Part shown: piece by piece, positions 8,325 through 16,357 of the stretch
Numbering within the stretch: position 1 is the first letter of the stretch
How the letters are laid out: each line of letters begins with the position of its first letter
Translations under genes and position numbers: made by a program
Notes under the pieces: generated by a model
Database searches by the model: none
What the model saw: only the letters and a program-made list of their open reading frames with translations
Told to the model about the DNA's origin: nothing
Origin: Teredinibacter purpureus
GTDB taxonomy: Bacteria; Pseudomonadota; Gammaproteobacteria; Pseudomonadales; Cellvibrionaceae
Assembly (NCBI RefSeq): GCF_014217335.1
Contig: NZ_CP060093.1
Coordinates: 1-64,000, forward strand
DNA: 64,000 bases
Direction: 5' to 3'

Positions 8325-9026
8325 CTATCCCTCGCTATGCTCTCTGACAAAAACACACTTACTTGGAGTAGTGGCGTAATGTGAAAAGGCCTCAAAAGGC
8401 ATCTCTAAATACTCGTGAAGCTCTTTCCCGTCAATGATGGTATCGTCGTGCCATGTATCAATGAGCGTGGACAATTCTTCATAGGTCTTATTTATATGAA
8501 GCCTGCCTTCACGAATATGAGCCATCTTCGTAGGCGCAAAGGTTATCACCTGGGCAACGTTGTACCCGGAACCAAGCTTAATGATAGAGAGGTGTGAGAT
8601 CTTGCTTTCAAGATCTGAAATTATTTTTTGACAATCGTCTAAAGAAAATGGCCCTTCGTATAACTCTGAAACAAGACAGCGTTCAGATTCTAAGTCTTCC
8701 TTCGTTTTATGGATTGTATCTGCATCCGTGAATGTAGTGTCGATCCAAAATTTCGCCGCCAATCCAGCTGTAAAAGATGGTGAACAAGAGCTGTTTACAA
8801 TAACGCCTTTCGTTTTCACATAACGCATCACCTCCCCATCACACCCCCTACTTTTTAAATCATCTATTGATTCATCTAGGTTCTCACGTACGGGAAATTG
8901 ACTCGTGGCAACACCTGCTCTGGCATAGATCGAAGAGCATCTTCCTGTTAATGGATCACGTTTACCTGCCTGAAAAACGAAGCTTGTTGTCTCGTCTGGA
9001 TCTAGCTCATACACTCTACAATACAT
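8325..9026 (-). CDS. Hypothetical protein co-transcribed with the VRR-NUC gene
   Basis: 233 aa, GAGAGGAAAC precedes the ATG at 9026. It has a compact N-terminal part with GKRDPLTGRCSSIYARAGV, a helical middle and a C-terminal helix (HEYLEMPFEAFSHYATTPS). No membrane segment or recognised motif. It is placed directly before the VRR-NUC gene and after a DNA methyltransferase gene in the same direction, suggesting a DNA-processing operon. Confidence 0.6.
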   Translation of the reverse strand: MYCRVYELDPDETTSFVFQAGKRDPLTGRCSSIYARAGVATSQFPVRENLDESIDDLKSRGCDGEVMRYVKTKGVIVNSSCSPSFTAGLAAKFWIDTTFTDADTIHKTKEDLESERCLVSELYEGPFSLDDCQKIISDLESKISHLSIIKLGSGYNVAQVITFAPTKMAHIREGRLHINKTYEELSTLIDTWHDDTIIDGKELHEYLEMPFEAFSHYATTPSKCVFVREHSEG

Positions 9027-9121
9027 AATGTTTCCTCTCGAATGAGTTCATAGAGGAAACATATCTTGATACTGGGGATCTGCAACTTTGAAGGAAACGC
9101 TTAAAAACTACGTGATAAACC

Positions 9122-10528
9122 CTACATGCCGAATGACATTTGAAGGGCGTTATTTCCAGTTTTCGATAGCAATGGATTAAGAATGTTTTTCGCAATCATA
9201 CAACCAATACCTCTCGCATGATTAAACAGTATCGACTGCCCTAACCCTTCATGCGCCAAGGTAGCTGCTGTGTTCTCGATGAGTGTTTCAGGTATACCCT
9301 TTGCCCGACTATGCTCTACCGGCGAGAGTAAACGTTCTTTACCATCTACCCTCGTAATCATTGGTTCCGTTGATCTACGCTTCATGTAGTGCCGTCCAAT
9401 ACAATTTATTGAAGTTGAAACTTCCGAAACAAGGTTCCGCTTAAAGCCTTTGCCGGCATTATCATCACGAACCGCTTTGTCCTTTAAGTATTGGTTATCT
9501 GACCAAGCGCTATCGGGCATATCTGTATTTTCTATGAGCTCTGTTAAGTAACGGTACTGGCGTTCGTAGACAGGGATATCATCAATATATGGCTTATTCA
9601 GACCAATTGAAGTGGCAATCAACCAATACCGTGTACGCTTTTCAAAAGAACCCGCCTGCTTTGCATCAAGGTCTACCTCAAGTAATCCATATCCCAACAA
9701 CTCCAGCATTCCTTTTATTAAACAGTACGTAGCTGAATTTTTCGCATCAACCACATTTTCAGAAACAATAATCGCTGGGTTCACATGCTCAATAACTCGC
9801 ATCAACCCAAAAACAGCGGTTGCATCTGTAGCATGGTTTTCGGCAATAAATTCGGTTTGACCAGATAGGCTCTTGTTTTTAGTCTTTCCGCTTTTTGAGT
9901 GGCCGGTACATGGCAATGACACTTGCAGCAAGTCAACAGGTTCAAGTAGATTCGGTTCCAACTCTTCAAGAGAGGACTCGTAGATAACGGCATCTTTTAA
10001 GATAGGATTATTGTTTTTAGCGATCTGAAGGTACTTGCTCTCTCGGTCAACCACCCAGCTTACGTTTGAATTAACCCCCATTTCGGAAAGCCCCTGATGT
10101 AAGGCTAATGCCGCGACACCGATCCCAGAGCACAATGAGGCTTTTTTGATGCTGTTTTTTTCTGCATTCTGCTTTAAACGCTTTTCTCGTTCTATTCTTT
10201 TGGATGCATGATGATGTATCGATATCCGTATATATCCTTTCGCATAATCCACTCTTACAGATTCTTGGCCTTTGGTTATGGTGACTACCTCTTCGTTACA
10301 GATGTCTACAATCGAAGAGTACCCCTCCCCTTGTTTCTTTCCTGAGACCAAACGGCTTCCGTCCTCATCGAGGATAAGCTCAATAAACCCATAATCCTCG
10401 TCGTAATCTACGCGATACTTTGAGCCTTTATCAAACCCACAGTCACTTAGGCGTAAACCTTGAAGCCAAATGCGTTTTTTCCCTCTATGTGGAGCAACTT
10501 TCGTATATGAATGCTGTAAAAAATGCAT
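9122..10528 (-). CDS. DNA (cytosine-5-)-methyltransferase with N-terminal extension
   Basis: 468 aa from the ATG at 10528 (AGG upstream). It transfers a methyl group from SAM to cytosine C5, protecting or marking DNA. Residues below count from the TTG two codons earlier. Motif I is CSGIG (135-139), motif IV SLPCTGHSKSG has the catalytic Cys-209, motif VI is ENVV (259-262), and KRTRYW (299-304) corresponds to motif VIII. An N-terminal domain of about 110 residues (KRIWLQGLRLSDCGF, VDYDEDYGFIELILDEDG) resembles the extra domain I recall on plasmid and phage C5 enzymes. No restriction enzyme is adjacent, so an orphan protective methylase is likely. Target site unknown. Confidence 0.88.
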   Translation of the reverse strand: MHFLQHSYTKVAPHRGKKRIWLQGLRLSDCGFDKGSKYRVDYDEDYGFIELILDEDGSRLVSGKKQGEGYSSIVDICNEEVVTITKGQESVRVDYAKGYIRISIHHHASKRIEREKRLKQNAEKNSIKKASLCSGIGVAALALHQGLSEMGVNSNVSWVVDRESKYLQIAKNNNPILKDAVIYESSLEELEPNLLEPVDLLQVSLPCTGHSKSGKTKNKSLSGQTEFIAENHATDATAVFGLMRVIEHVNPAIIVSENVVDAKNSATYCLIKGMLELLGYGLLEVDLDAKQAGSFEKRTRYWLIATSIGLNKPYIDDIPVYERQYRYLTELIENTDMPDSAWSDNQYLKDKAVRDDNAGKGFKRNLVSEVSTSINCIGRHYMKRRSTEPMITRVDGKERLLSPVEHSRAKGIPETLIENTAATLAHEGLGQSILFNHARGIGCMIAKNILNPLLSKTGNNALQMSFGM

Positions 10529-10783
10529 AGTCAACCTGCCTCTCTTTTATTCGCAGAAGTTCTTTAACTGATTAGAGAGTTCAAATTAGCCTTAAAATAT
10601 TTTGCAGCAAGTTATGTGGAAACCTTATGTAGGTGCGGCGAAACGAAATATCTTATCTAACGCGCAGCCCAGTAGCGCGAAGGCGTGAAAATGTTTAGAA
10701 AAGTGAAGTTTTAGCTGTAATTTGTTATGTGCCGTGCTTAGCATGACCAAGCCTTTTATAAACCACACCAAAGGAAATTAGAT

Positions 10784-11137
10784 ATGCTAAAGAATGTAAC
10801 TGGTGAAGTCTCTATCACTTGGGGAGACAAAACCATCAATAAAACCCTCTCCGGCGCCTTGATTCAGTTGGCGCTGGCGGCATCTATCACAGTGCTCTTC
10901 ACCTCTATTATTGCTTTTGTAATATTGGGGATTTCGTTGCTCGGATTTCTCGCGTTATTTATCATATCCGCCGCGGGTATCGGCGCTGCTTGCTATTTTG
11001 GACGTGACTTTCTGACAGGTCTTTTATTTAAAGGTGCCCATATTTCGCAGACCGTTCCAGCAGAAGCCCCGTCATCAGACATTCAATCCACTGAATCTGA
11101 TTCAGGCGCGCCAAGCGATCCTGAAGTCAAAGCCTAA
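10784..11137 (+). CDS. Small membrane protein
   Basis: 117 aa. Two adjacent hydrophobic stretches, about residues 28-50 (LALAASITVLFTSIIAFVIL) and 53-75, are followed by an acidic, Ser/Pro-rich tail. AAAGGAAATTAG precedes the ATG. It stands alone between the C5 methyltransferase (divergent) and a strong terminator. Function unknown. Confidence 0.65.
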   Translation: MLKNVTGEVSITWGDKTINKTLSGALIQLALAASITVLFTSIIAFVILGISLLGFLALFIISAAGIGAACYFGRDFLTGLLFKGAHISQTVPAEAPSSDIQSTESDSGAPSDPEVKA

Positions 11138-11208
11138 TAAATTTCTATCGACTAACGTTGTCGACCAAGGCATCGCGATAGCGTTACGAAGCGGTCAGCT
11201 ATATTTTG

Positions 11209-11247
11209 AAACGCCAGCTCATTTATTTAAGCTGGCGTTTTTTGTTT
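11209..11247 (+). terminator. Rho-independent terminator
   Basis: A ten-base stem AAACGCCAGC/GCTGGCGTTT with a short AT-rich loop runs straight into a T-rich tract (TTTTTTGTTTT). It lies 70 bp after the stop of the membrane-protein gene at 10784-11137. Confidence 0.85.
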
Positions 11248-11552
11248 TCACGGTGAGTTTATCAATCTCCTCCTGAATCCAGTGCCTTCTACCCTCCCCA
11301 GTTTCCATTAAATATCACTGTACCCCGCGAACGATCTAGTCCTTATTCATTTCTGTAATTGCAGCATATTTAGCACTGCTTTTATCAGGCTCTTTAGTAG
11401 CTAGGTAAATTGGTTTAATTTTGAGGTATTATCAAGCTTCATTATTACTCTCTTATTCTCCCTAAAGTAAATTTATATGGTAGGTACGCGAAATACCTAC
11501 CATACCATTTTGTATGGCCCCTTACGACGAATGACTTAGCATCGATAGGCCT

Positions 11553-11568
11553 GTTAAATCAATTTAAC
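11553..11568. promoter_or_regulatory. ParB-type palindrome, copy 1
   Basis: GTTAAATCAATTTAAC: seven-base arms around a two-base centre. The leftmost of six copies in 4 kb; it lies 2.4 kb from the ParB-like gene. Confidence 0.7.
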
Positions 11569-11720
11569 ACCCCCCTTTGAAAACCTTTGGTCACATTATT
11601 TCATTCCCCGCTACTGCCAAACGTTAAAACTTGCCCTCCTCTCGCTAACCACTTCTGAAAAAGCCCTCAAAGTGCGGTTGAATTGCGTTTAGGGTGTTGT
11701 TGTTCGTTATTCGACGACTA

Positions 11721-11806
11721 ATAGGGAGTGACCATTTGTAGCGAACTCCTTATAAGGAGTGACCAAAGCTTTGGTCTCGTTTGCGCTTGTGGCTTAAGGA
11801 GTGACC
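11721..11806 (-). repeat. Outlying iteron cluster (three copies of AAGGAGTGACC)
   Basis: Copies at about 11724-11733 (GGGAGTGACC), 11753-11763 and 11796-11806 match the reverse complement of the origin iterons at 39646-40007 (GGTCACTCCTT). The middle copy is half of a perfect 16-base palindrome. The spacing is irregular (about 30 and 43 bp), unlike the 22-bp period at the origin. The copies lie more than 27 kb from the initiator gene. They are probably initiator-binding sites used for copy control or coordination; that role is inference. Confidence 0.7.
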
Positions 11807-12019
11807 GAAGGTGAAAAACTGATATCTCAAAGATGTCGCGGGATGCTTTTACGTTGAAGGCTATGACTACAACTATTGACCGTCTCTTTAAAAGAGATAC
11901 CAAGAAATTATTTGGCTTATGATAAAGGCAAAAAAACGAAACCAATTTTTTGTCTCCGACTCGGCAGGGGGTCTAACGTCGGTATCAATAACTGTCGGTA
12001 TTCAGGGTGGCGCCATTGA

Positions 12020-12943
12020 CTATATCCACAAAGGGCGTGATTCCCAGTCGACGGGAAAGCCCATCCTGGAGGAATCGATATCGTGTTTTTTTATAAGGTC
12101 TTTTAGGTGTACTTTCCAGTGATGCTCTGGGGCAATCACGTTCATTAAATATAACACCATACTAAAAGTATTGTAGAGCTTCCTTAAGCGCCGATCAGCA
12201 TCTGGCAACACCCAAATACTACTGCGCAATTCGCTTGGCCCGCGCGTTGGTAGTCGCATCTTTTTAGTGATGTCTCGATTCCACAGGCGAGCGTGATGTG
12301 CAGCTATATTCCTCACCAAGGAAAGGTGCTCGCAGAAAGATGTCATCAACGTCTCATCGATACCATAAATATGCGTAATTGCCCTGCGATCCTGTCTTGT
12401 CTTTATGTTTGAAAACCACTTGGAGAGTTGACCCATGGTCATAAGCTCAACAACTGCCCATATCGGGGGCAGTTGTTCCTGATATTTTACTTTTAAATGT
12501 TTTATGAAATCCTCATTACTTTTATCCACTTCTTTTTTCAGATTGCCTATACCCGTCTGATATTTATTAATGTTTTTAAATAGCCTCGGATCGAGATGTG
12601 GGTGTGATGAGCTGTGGCGATGACTTAGGTGATAAGCCATTTGTGTTCTGAGTGACACCTCAATGCGCTCGATAGCATCCATCAACAACAGCCTTAACTC
12701 TCGATCAAAGATATACAGGTTTAACACGTCATCAAACGATGTCCCTGGTTTCACCTGATGAGAAGCATGGCTTTCCTCGAAAGGAAGGCAGTAAGCAGAC
12801 AACCGATAATAATTAATTTGCGATAGATAGAATTCAGCTTTTGCTGGATCTGGAATTATTATACCGTGAGATTCAAGAACCTTAACTTGGTCGCAGAATA
12901 ATCTTGGAGGTTTACTAAAGGGGATTTTGATAGGAGGTGCCAC
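12020..12943 (-). CDS. Abi_2 family abortive infection protein (AbiD/AbiF-like)
   Basis: 307 aa. Abi_2 proteins carry HEPN-type RNase folds and can stop phage growth by shutting down the infected cell. Visible family signs are the N-terminal box FYLSQINYYRLSAYCLPF (38-55), the helix YIFDRELRLLLMDAIERIE (77-95), and the C-terminal RNIAAHHARLWNR (211-223) with the R-x4-H catalytic pattern (Arg-211, His-216). All parts are present, so the gene looks intact. It is oriented away from ParB and flanked by partition-type palindromes. Family assignment is confident; the trigger is unknown. Confidence 0.85.
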   Translation of the reverse strand: MAPPIKIPFSKPPRLFCDQVKVLESHGIIIPDPAKAEFYLSQINYYRLSAYCLPFEESHASHQVKPGTSFDDVLNLYIFDRELRLLLMDAIERIEVSLRTQMAYHLSHRHSSSHPHLDPRLFKNINKYQTGIGNLKKEVDKSNEDFIKHLKVKYQEQLPPIWAVVELMTMGQLSKWFSNIKTRQDRRAITHIYGIDETLMTSFCEHLSLVRNIAAHHARLWNRDITKKMRLPTRGPSELRSSIWVLPDADRRLRKLYNTFSMVLYLMNVIAPEHHWKVHLKDLIKKHDIDSSRMGFPVDWESRPLWI

Positions 12944-13480
12944 TTTTTGTACCCTCCAAAAACGAGTAACCCCTCGCGGTGCGCTGATCTAACGGGAAGC
13001 GGGAGGGGTGTTGTTACCCCCTATTATAGTGGCGCGAACGACTATTGCAACTCTTTCTACCGCTTCTCTTTGCGTCCAGCGAGCGATACCCCTTAACTCT
13101 CAAAATGAATTAGCCCAAATATGGAGAATAGGACGTTACCATCACTTTTCTTACGCTGATCTAACAATCAAAAAGATACGACACTGGTAGGCTTTCTACG
13201 ACACTCCACGGCAAACATCACGAGTTCCGTATCGGAGTGTTCGCCAAGCGTCTAACTACCCAGACTCTACTGGCACCCCCCGTAGCCAGTAATTGCCACG
13301 CCAAAATACGTCATCACACAAAGACGATATCATCTGAACGGTAACGCTGTAGTTACGCCCGATCCGATTAACCCTGTTATAACGACAGGGGGAGGAGAGG
13401 TGTTAAATTGATTTAACGCCTAATTGAGCGATAACTGTGATTAGCCCTAACCCCACCGGAGGAATCATATTTAAAATATT
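12944..13480. other. Intergenic region without recognised gene
   Basis: About 530 bp upstream of the Abi gene. It holds inverted repeats (GTAACCCC near 12970 and GGGG-TTGTTAC near 13005), the repeated octamer-plus GCTGATCTAAC at about 12981 and 13155, and one ParB-type palindrome at 13402. The short ORFs in it do not look coding. Confidence 0.5.
13402..13417. promoter_or_regulatory. ParB-type palindrome, copy 2
   Basis: GTTAAATTGATTTAAC, the same site read from the other strand (centre TG instead of CA). Lies just beyond the 3' end of the gene at 13481-13774. Confidence 0.75.
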
Positions 13481-13774
13481 TTACTGCGACTCTGCTTTGC
13501 TTGTTAGCCACACCCTGAATGTATCACCTTCTACCCTAGAGACAACTGCAACGCTATCATCAATTTTCCCGCGCCTCTTCAGGGCTGCCATAGCTTTATG
13601 TGCCCGGTCAGGCTCACACCAATAAGGAAGCAGGAAGCTGTCACCAACATCCATACTTAAAAAAGGCCAGTTAATCCGCTGGGTATCCTCTAACCCCCTA
13701 GGGATTTTTTGAGTAGGTATATCTATACCTTTTTCAACAGCAGGACAATACTGCTTTGTTTTAGACTTGCTCAC
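13481..13774 (-). CDS. Small conserved hypothetical protein (DUF7303-like)
   Basis: 97 aa. Contains a Pro-rich lead (KGIDIPTQKIPRG), then WPFLSMDVGDSFLLPY, a helix with AMAALKRRGK, and a terminal strand pair ending FRVWLT. From memory this order (basic lead, P/MxVGDSFxVP, Ala-rich helix, RVW) matches small phage and plasmid proteins grouped as DUF7303. These may be DNA-associated but have no known role. It sits 5' of the ParB region and between two ParB-type sites. Confidence 0.65.
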   Translation of the reverse strand: MSKSKTKQYCPAVEKGIDIPTQKIPRGLEDTQRINWPFLSMDVGDSFLLPYWCEPDRAHKAMAALKRRGKIDDSVAVVSRVEGDTFRVWLTSKAESQ

Positions 13775-13928
13775 CTAACCTACTCCTAATTTAATAGATC
13801 GGCCCCGTACGATTTAATCCTCGAATATATAACGGAGCCATTACTAAAGTAGTTACTTAGCTAGATTACACTACATTAGAAATCCGTCTTTATGCTTCAG
13901 CGCAGCTCTTATAGCGTCAAACCTAGGT

Positions 13929-13944
13929 GTTAAACCAATTTAAC
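13929..13944. promoter_or_regulatory. ParB-type palindrome, copy 3
   Basis: GTTAAACCAATTTAAC with arms extended by flanking CCTAGGT/ACCTAGG-like bases. It touches the 3' end of the ParB-like gene (stop at 13947). Confidence 0.75.
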
Positions 13945-13946
13945 AC

Positions 13947-14897
13947 CTAGAAATCATCTTCTGGATTCATATCCCCAAGAACGTCATTGAGATGATCCAT
14001 GTCAGAAATATTCAAAGAAACCAGCCCATTCCAGCGGAGTTCATCTTTACTGTTGCGCTCTATCCTCTCAACAAACCCCACCAGCTCGCCTAGACTGAAG
14101 AACTTAATATCTACCTTACCCTTGTAACCTTTTCTCTTATCGACATTCAATTCAATCGGTGCACCGAGAACATCGCTAAGCTGACTTTCTAGCCCCGATA
14201 GATATGAGTCTTTAGGAACAGGCTCCACAACGCCCGCTGAATTCTTGCCAACCGAACCCTTTGGATTCCAGTCGGGGTTAACCTTTTTGTATAAGGTTCT
14301 CGTATCCCAGCTGTGCTGAATTGCCAGTTTACAAAAACGGTTCTGCTCAGATGCTGTCAGCCGGCTTAACGTCTTACCGTGCTCTATGGATAATTTACTG
14401 CTACGAATAGCCTCTTTTACATCAGAGCTCAACTTAAGTAACTCAAGTCTATTAGTAACAGTTGAACGCTGAATGCCAACTGCTTTGGCTAAGTTTGATC
14501 GACTCCACTGAAAATGCTCTATCGCTTTTTTGTAACACTCAGCAATCGCAATTGGGTCTAAATGATGATGGGAAGAATGTAATCTAAGGGAATGATACAG
14601 GGCTTCTTCATCCGAATAATGGCACGCATTTACAGGCACCTGACTACCGGGAAGCGCTACACGATAGGCCTCAAAATATTCTCGGCCAAACAACACTTCA
14701 TAGTGATCCGTATAAGGCCTAACCAAAATCTCGCCAACCGGTGCCATCAACGCAGATGTGCTGTCAACGAGCTCATCAAATGCGAGCGAATCTATATCAA
14801 CACGAGGCAAATATGGAGCAAGCTTAATCATTTCATGCGAAAGAGACTGCTGCTTTGGTTGTGCCCCTGTCTTTGATGCCTGTATCAGTAAGCTCAT
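13947..14897 (-). CDS. ParB/KorB-like partition or regulatory protein
   Basis: 316 aa. ParB proteins bind centromere palindromes, spread on DNA and, with ParA, segregate plasmids; KorB relatives also repress. The N-terminal domain is visible at about 55-125 (EILVRPYTDHYEVLFGREYFEAYRV, then LDPIAIAECYKKAI). A helix-turn-helix lies at 130-155 (SRSNLAKAVGIQRSTVTNRL). The family GERR box in the CTP-binding region reads GREY here. The C-terminus is a dimer-type domain. Palindromes at both ends of the gene, one 29 bp upstream of the start, imply self-repression. No ParA gene lies nearby, so KorB-like regulation or an unlinked ParA must be considered. Confidence 0.85.
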   Translation of the reverse strand: MSLLIQASKTGAQPKQQSLSHEMIKLAPYLPRVDIDSLAFDELVDSTSALMAPVGEILVRPYTDHYEVLFGREYFEAYRVALPGSQVPVNACHYSDEEALYHSLRLHSSHHHLDPIAIAECYKKAIEHFQWSRSNLAKAVGIQRSTVTNRLELLKLSSDVKEAIRSSKLSIEHGKTLSRLTASEQNRFCKLAIQHSWDTRTLYKKVNPDWNPKGSVGKNSAGVVEPVPKDSYLSGLESQLSDVLGAPIELNVDKRKGYKGKVDIKFFSLGELVGFVERIERNSKDELRWNGLVSLNISDMDHLNDVLGDMNPEDDF

Positions 14898-14925
14898 AGT
14901 CCACCTTTTGCTGGAGAGTAGGGGT

Positions 14926-14941
14926 GTTAAATCAATTTAAC
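14926..14941. promoter_or_regulatory. ParB-type palindrome, copy 4 (probable autoregulatory operator)
   Basis: GTTAAATCAATTTAAC with the extended arms GGT/ACC, centred about 36 bp upstream of the ParB-like start codon. This is where a bound repressor would block the promoter. Confidence 0.8.
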
Positions 14942-14951
14942 ACCCTCGCAG

Positions 14952-14969
14952 TGTTTCTGCGCAGAAACA
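14952..14969. promoter_or_regulatory. Second-family palindrome, copy A
   Basis: TGTTTCTGCGCAGAAACA, a perfect 18-base palindrome. It sits 10 bp from ParB-type copy 4, upstream of parB. The binding protein is unknown. Confidence 0.75.
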
Positions 14970-15013
14970 TAAGGTAGATTATATCTATCCCGCGGGGGGA
15001 TTCAAGACTTAAA

Positions 15014-15031
15014 TGTATCTGCGCAGAAACA
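15014..15031. promoter_or_regulatory. Second-family palindrome, copy B
   Basis: TGTATCTGCGCAGAAACA, one mismatch from the perfect palindrome, 62 bp from copy A. Confidence 0.75.
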
Positions 15032-15258
15032 TTTGATAGGTTCCAGTAAATACACTGGGACACGAAAAGATAATTTGCCTATATATTTCAATGACTTACA
15101 TTATTTATTGCGTGCAACGCTAGTCTGTAGTGATAATAGAGGATTGCCTATAAAAATAGGGACGATTTACCTATGGCTAGCCATTGAGGCGAGCCCCTTC
15201 CCCTAAAGCAAGCTAAAGAAGCCTTAAGCAATATGATAAGGAGGGAATAACGCAAAGA

Positions 15259-15276
15259 TGTTTCTGCGCAGAAACA
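15259..15276. promoter_or_regulatory. Second-family palindrome, copy C
   Basis: TGTTTCTGCGCAGAAACA, identical to copy A and about 245 bp from copy B. Confidence 0.75.
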
Positions 15277-15408
15277 TAAAGTCTAGTCAGGAAGCTGTTT
15301 GGCACTTACAGCCCATTAATATGCCGGAAAACGCACGCAAAGCCGGTAGAGGTATGTTTTTTGGTGGCGGGGGCGCCGTAAAGTGTCGGAAACCGCATAA
15401 AGGTAGGT

Positions 15409-15424
15409 GTTAAACCAATTTAAC
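15409..15424. promoter_or_regulatory. ParB-type palindrome, copy 5
   Basis: GTTAAACCAATTTAAC with flanking GGT/ACC arms and a terminal CTAG, nearly the same 22 bases as copy 3. Confidence 0.75.
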
Positions 15425-15562
15425 ACCTAGATACCAATCTCGAGTGAATACTACGCTATGGTTGAATATTGAAGATTATGGATAGATGCCCTTCATATTT
15501 AATGCACATGAAAGCTACATAATGCTAGTCTCTTTAAGCAATTAGAAAACACCGTGCCTAGT

Positions 15563-15578
15563 GTTAAATCAATTTAAC
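15563..15578. promoter_or_regulatory. ParB-type palindrome, copy 6
   Basis: GTTAAATCAATTTAAC about 65 bp upstream of the gene at 15643, which could be under its control. Confidence 0.75.
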
Positions 15579-15642
15579 GTCAAACAAGCGGCCATGTCAT
15601 AGATAGTTCACAGCTTGGCATATTTGCTAGGGGAGGGCGCAT

Positions 15643-15972
15643 TTGGTTCAAATTAAAAAAACTATCCTAGAAGAAACTCAAACCGACAGTCTTTTATCGT
15701 CAGTAGATCTAGAGGTCATTGAAAAATTGAGTTCCACAACACTAGAGTGGGTATCGATTAGCACGACCCTTGAATACCTGGGATGCACCAAAGAATTCCT
15801 GCTTGATTGGTTTAGACGCCAATCAACAAATAAGATTTCTTGCGTTGGAAATAGGAGGGTAGGGGGGTATACCGTAGTAAAAGCATGGATGTACGATCCG
15901 AACAAATCGACTATTTTCTACGCCTTTTCACCTTTTCTTTATGAGGGTGACCAACAACACTTTTTTGATTAA
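15643..15972 (+). CDS. Hypothetical protein
   Basis: 109 aa from a TTG start with the strong site GGGGAGGG six bases upstream; no in-frame ATG is available. The middle (WVSISTTLEYLGCTKEFLLDWFRR) looks like a small helix-turn-helix of the MerR/excisionase kind, so a DNA-binding role is possible. A ParB-type palindrome lies just upstream. Family not recognised. Confidence 0.6.
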   Translation: MVQIKKTILEETQTDSLLSSVDLEVIEKLSSTTLEWVSISTTLEYLGCTKEFLLDWFRRQSTNKISCVGNRRVGGYTVVKAWMYDPNKSTIFYAFSPFLYEGDQQHFFD

Positions 15973-16111
15973 GCGCCAACAACGCAAAAGTTGAATATTC
16001 TTAAACAAAACATTTGCCTAGCTTTTGTTAACCTTGATACCTTGAAAGCTGCACTGCCGTGCTTACCATGTCAGTGTAGCCCTAACGCCTCCCCGAAAGG
16101 CAAGGGTAGTA

Positions 16112-16131
16112 GGGGGTGTGAAAGCACCCCC
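16112..16131. terminator. Hairpin between convergent genes
   Basis: GGGGGTG/CACCCCC with a six-base loop, placed between the end of the gene at 15643-15972 and the convergent yheU-like gene. There is no T-run, so intrinsic termination is only a possibility. Confidence 0.4.
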
Positions 16132-16133
16132 AT

Positions 16134-16343
16134 TCAACTGTCTATTCTAGGCGCTAACCACGCCAAATTATTGATTTGAGAATATACTACGGTCATCTTG
16201 CCCTCTGCTAACGCAGCTAATACGACAGATCGGTTTTCTGTTACCGGGTCGATCTGACCGTTTAGTCCGTGCTCCTGAAGTATATATTGTTCGATCAGGC
16301 CATTTAAGGAATCTTGGGATAGGCACTCATACGGAATAAGCAT
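16134..16343 (-). CDS. yheU: UPF0270 / YheU family protein
   Basis: 69 aa. It begins MLIPYECLSQDSLNGLIEQY and continues through an acidic spacer to a VVYSQINN strand and a terminal APR motif, matching the small gammaproteobacterial UPF0270 (YheU) family of about 70 residues. The function of the family is unknown. It is normally chromosomal, so finding it 14 bp behind a plasmid SNF2 helicase gene is unusual and suggests capture from a host. Confidence 0.8.
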   Translation of the reverse strand: MLIPYECLSQDSLNGLIEQYILQEHGLNGQIDPVTENRSVVLAALAEGKMTVVYSQINNLAWLAPRIDS

Positions 16344-16357
16344 ATTTTTATTTAACC

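Larger units (their letters stand above)
11277..12019. other. Gene-free control region
   Basis: About 740 bp without a convincing gene. It holds one ParB-type palindrome (11553), the three-copy iteron cluster (11721-11806), the 16-base perfect palindrome ACTCCTTATAAGGAGT at 11745-11760 and the palindrome GACCAAAGCTTTGGTC at 11761-11776. The rest is AT-rich sequence with no recognised feature. Confidence 0.6.
14942..15642. other. Gene-free region upstream of parB with two palindrome families
   Basis: About 700 bp with no convincing ORF. It contains three copies of TGTTTCTGCGCAGAAACA-type palindromes and two ParB-type palindromes, annotated separately. A G-rich stretch near 15360-15378 (TTTTTGGTGGCGGGGGCGCC) is unexplained. 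This is a good candidate for the centromere. Confidence 0.6.

Noticed and set aside
13008..13190. 60-aa plus-strand ORF in the gap upstream of the Abi gene
   Set aside because: No binding site and no protein-like pattern.
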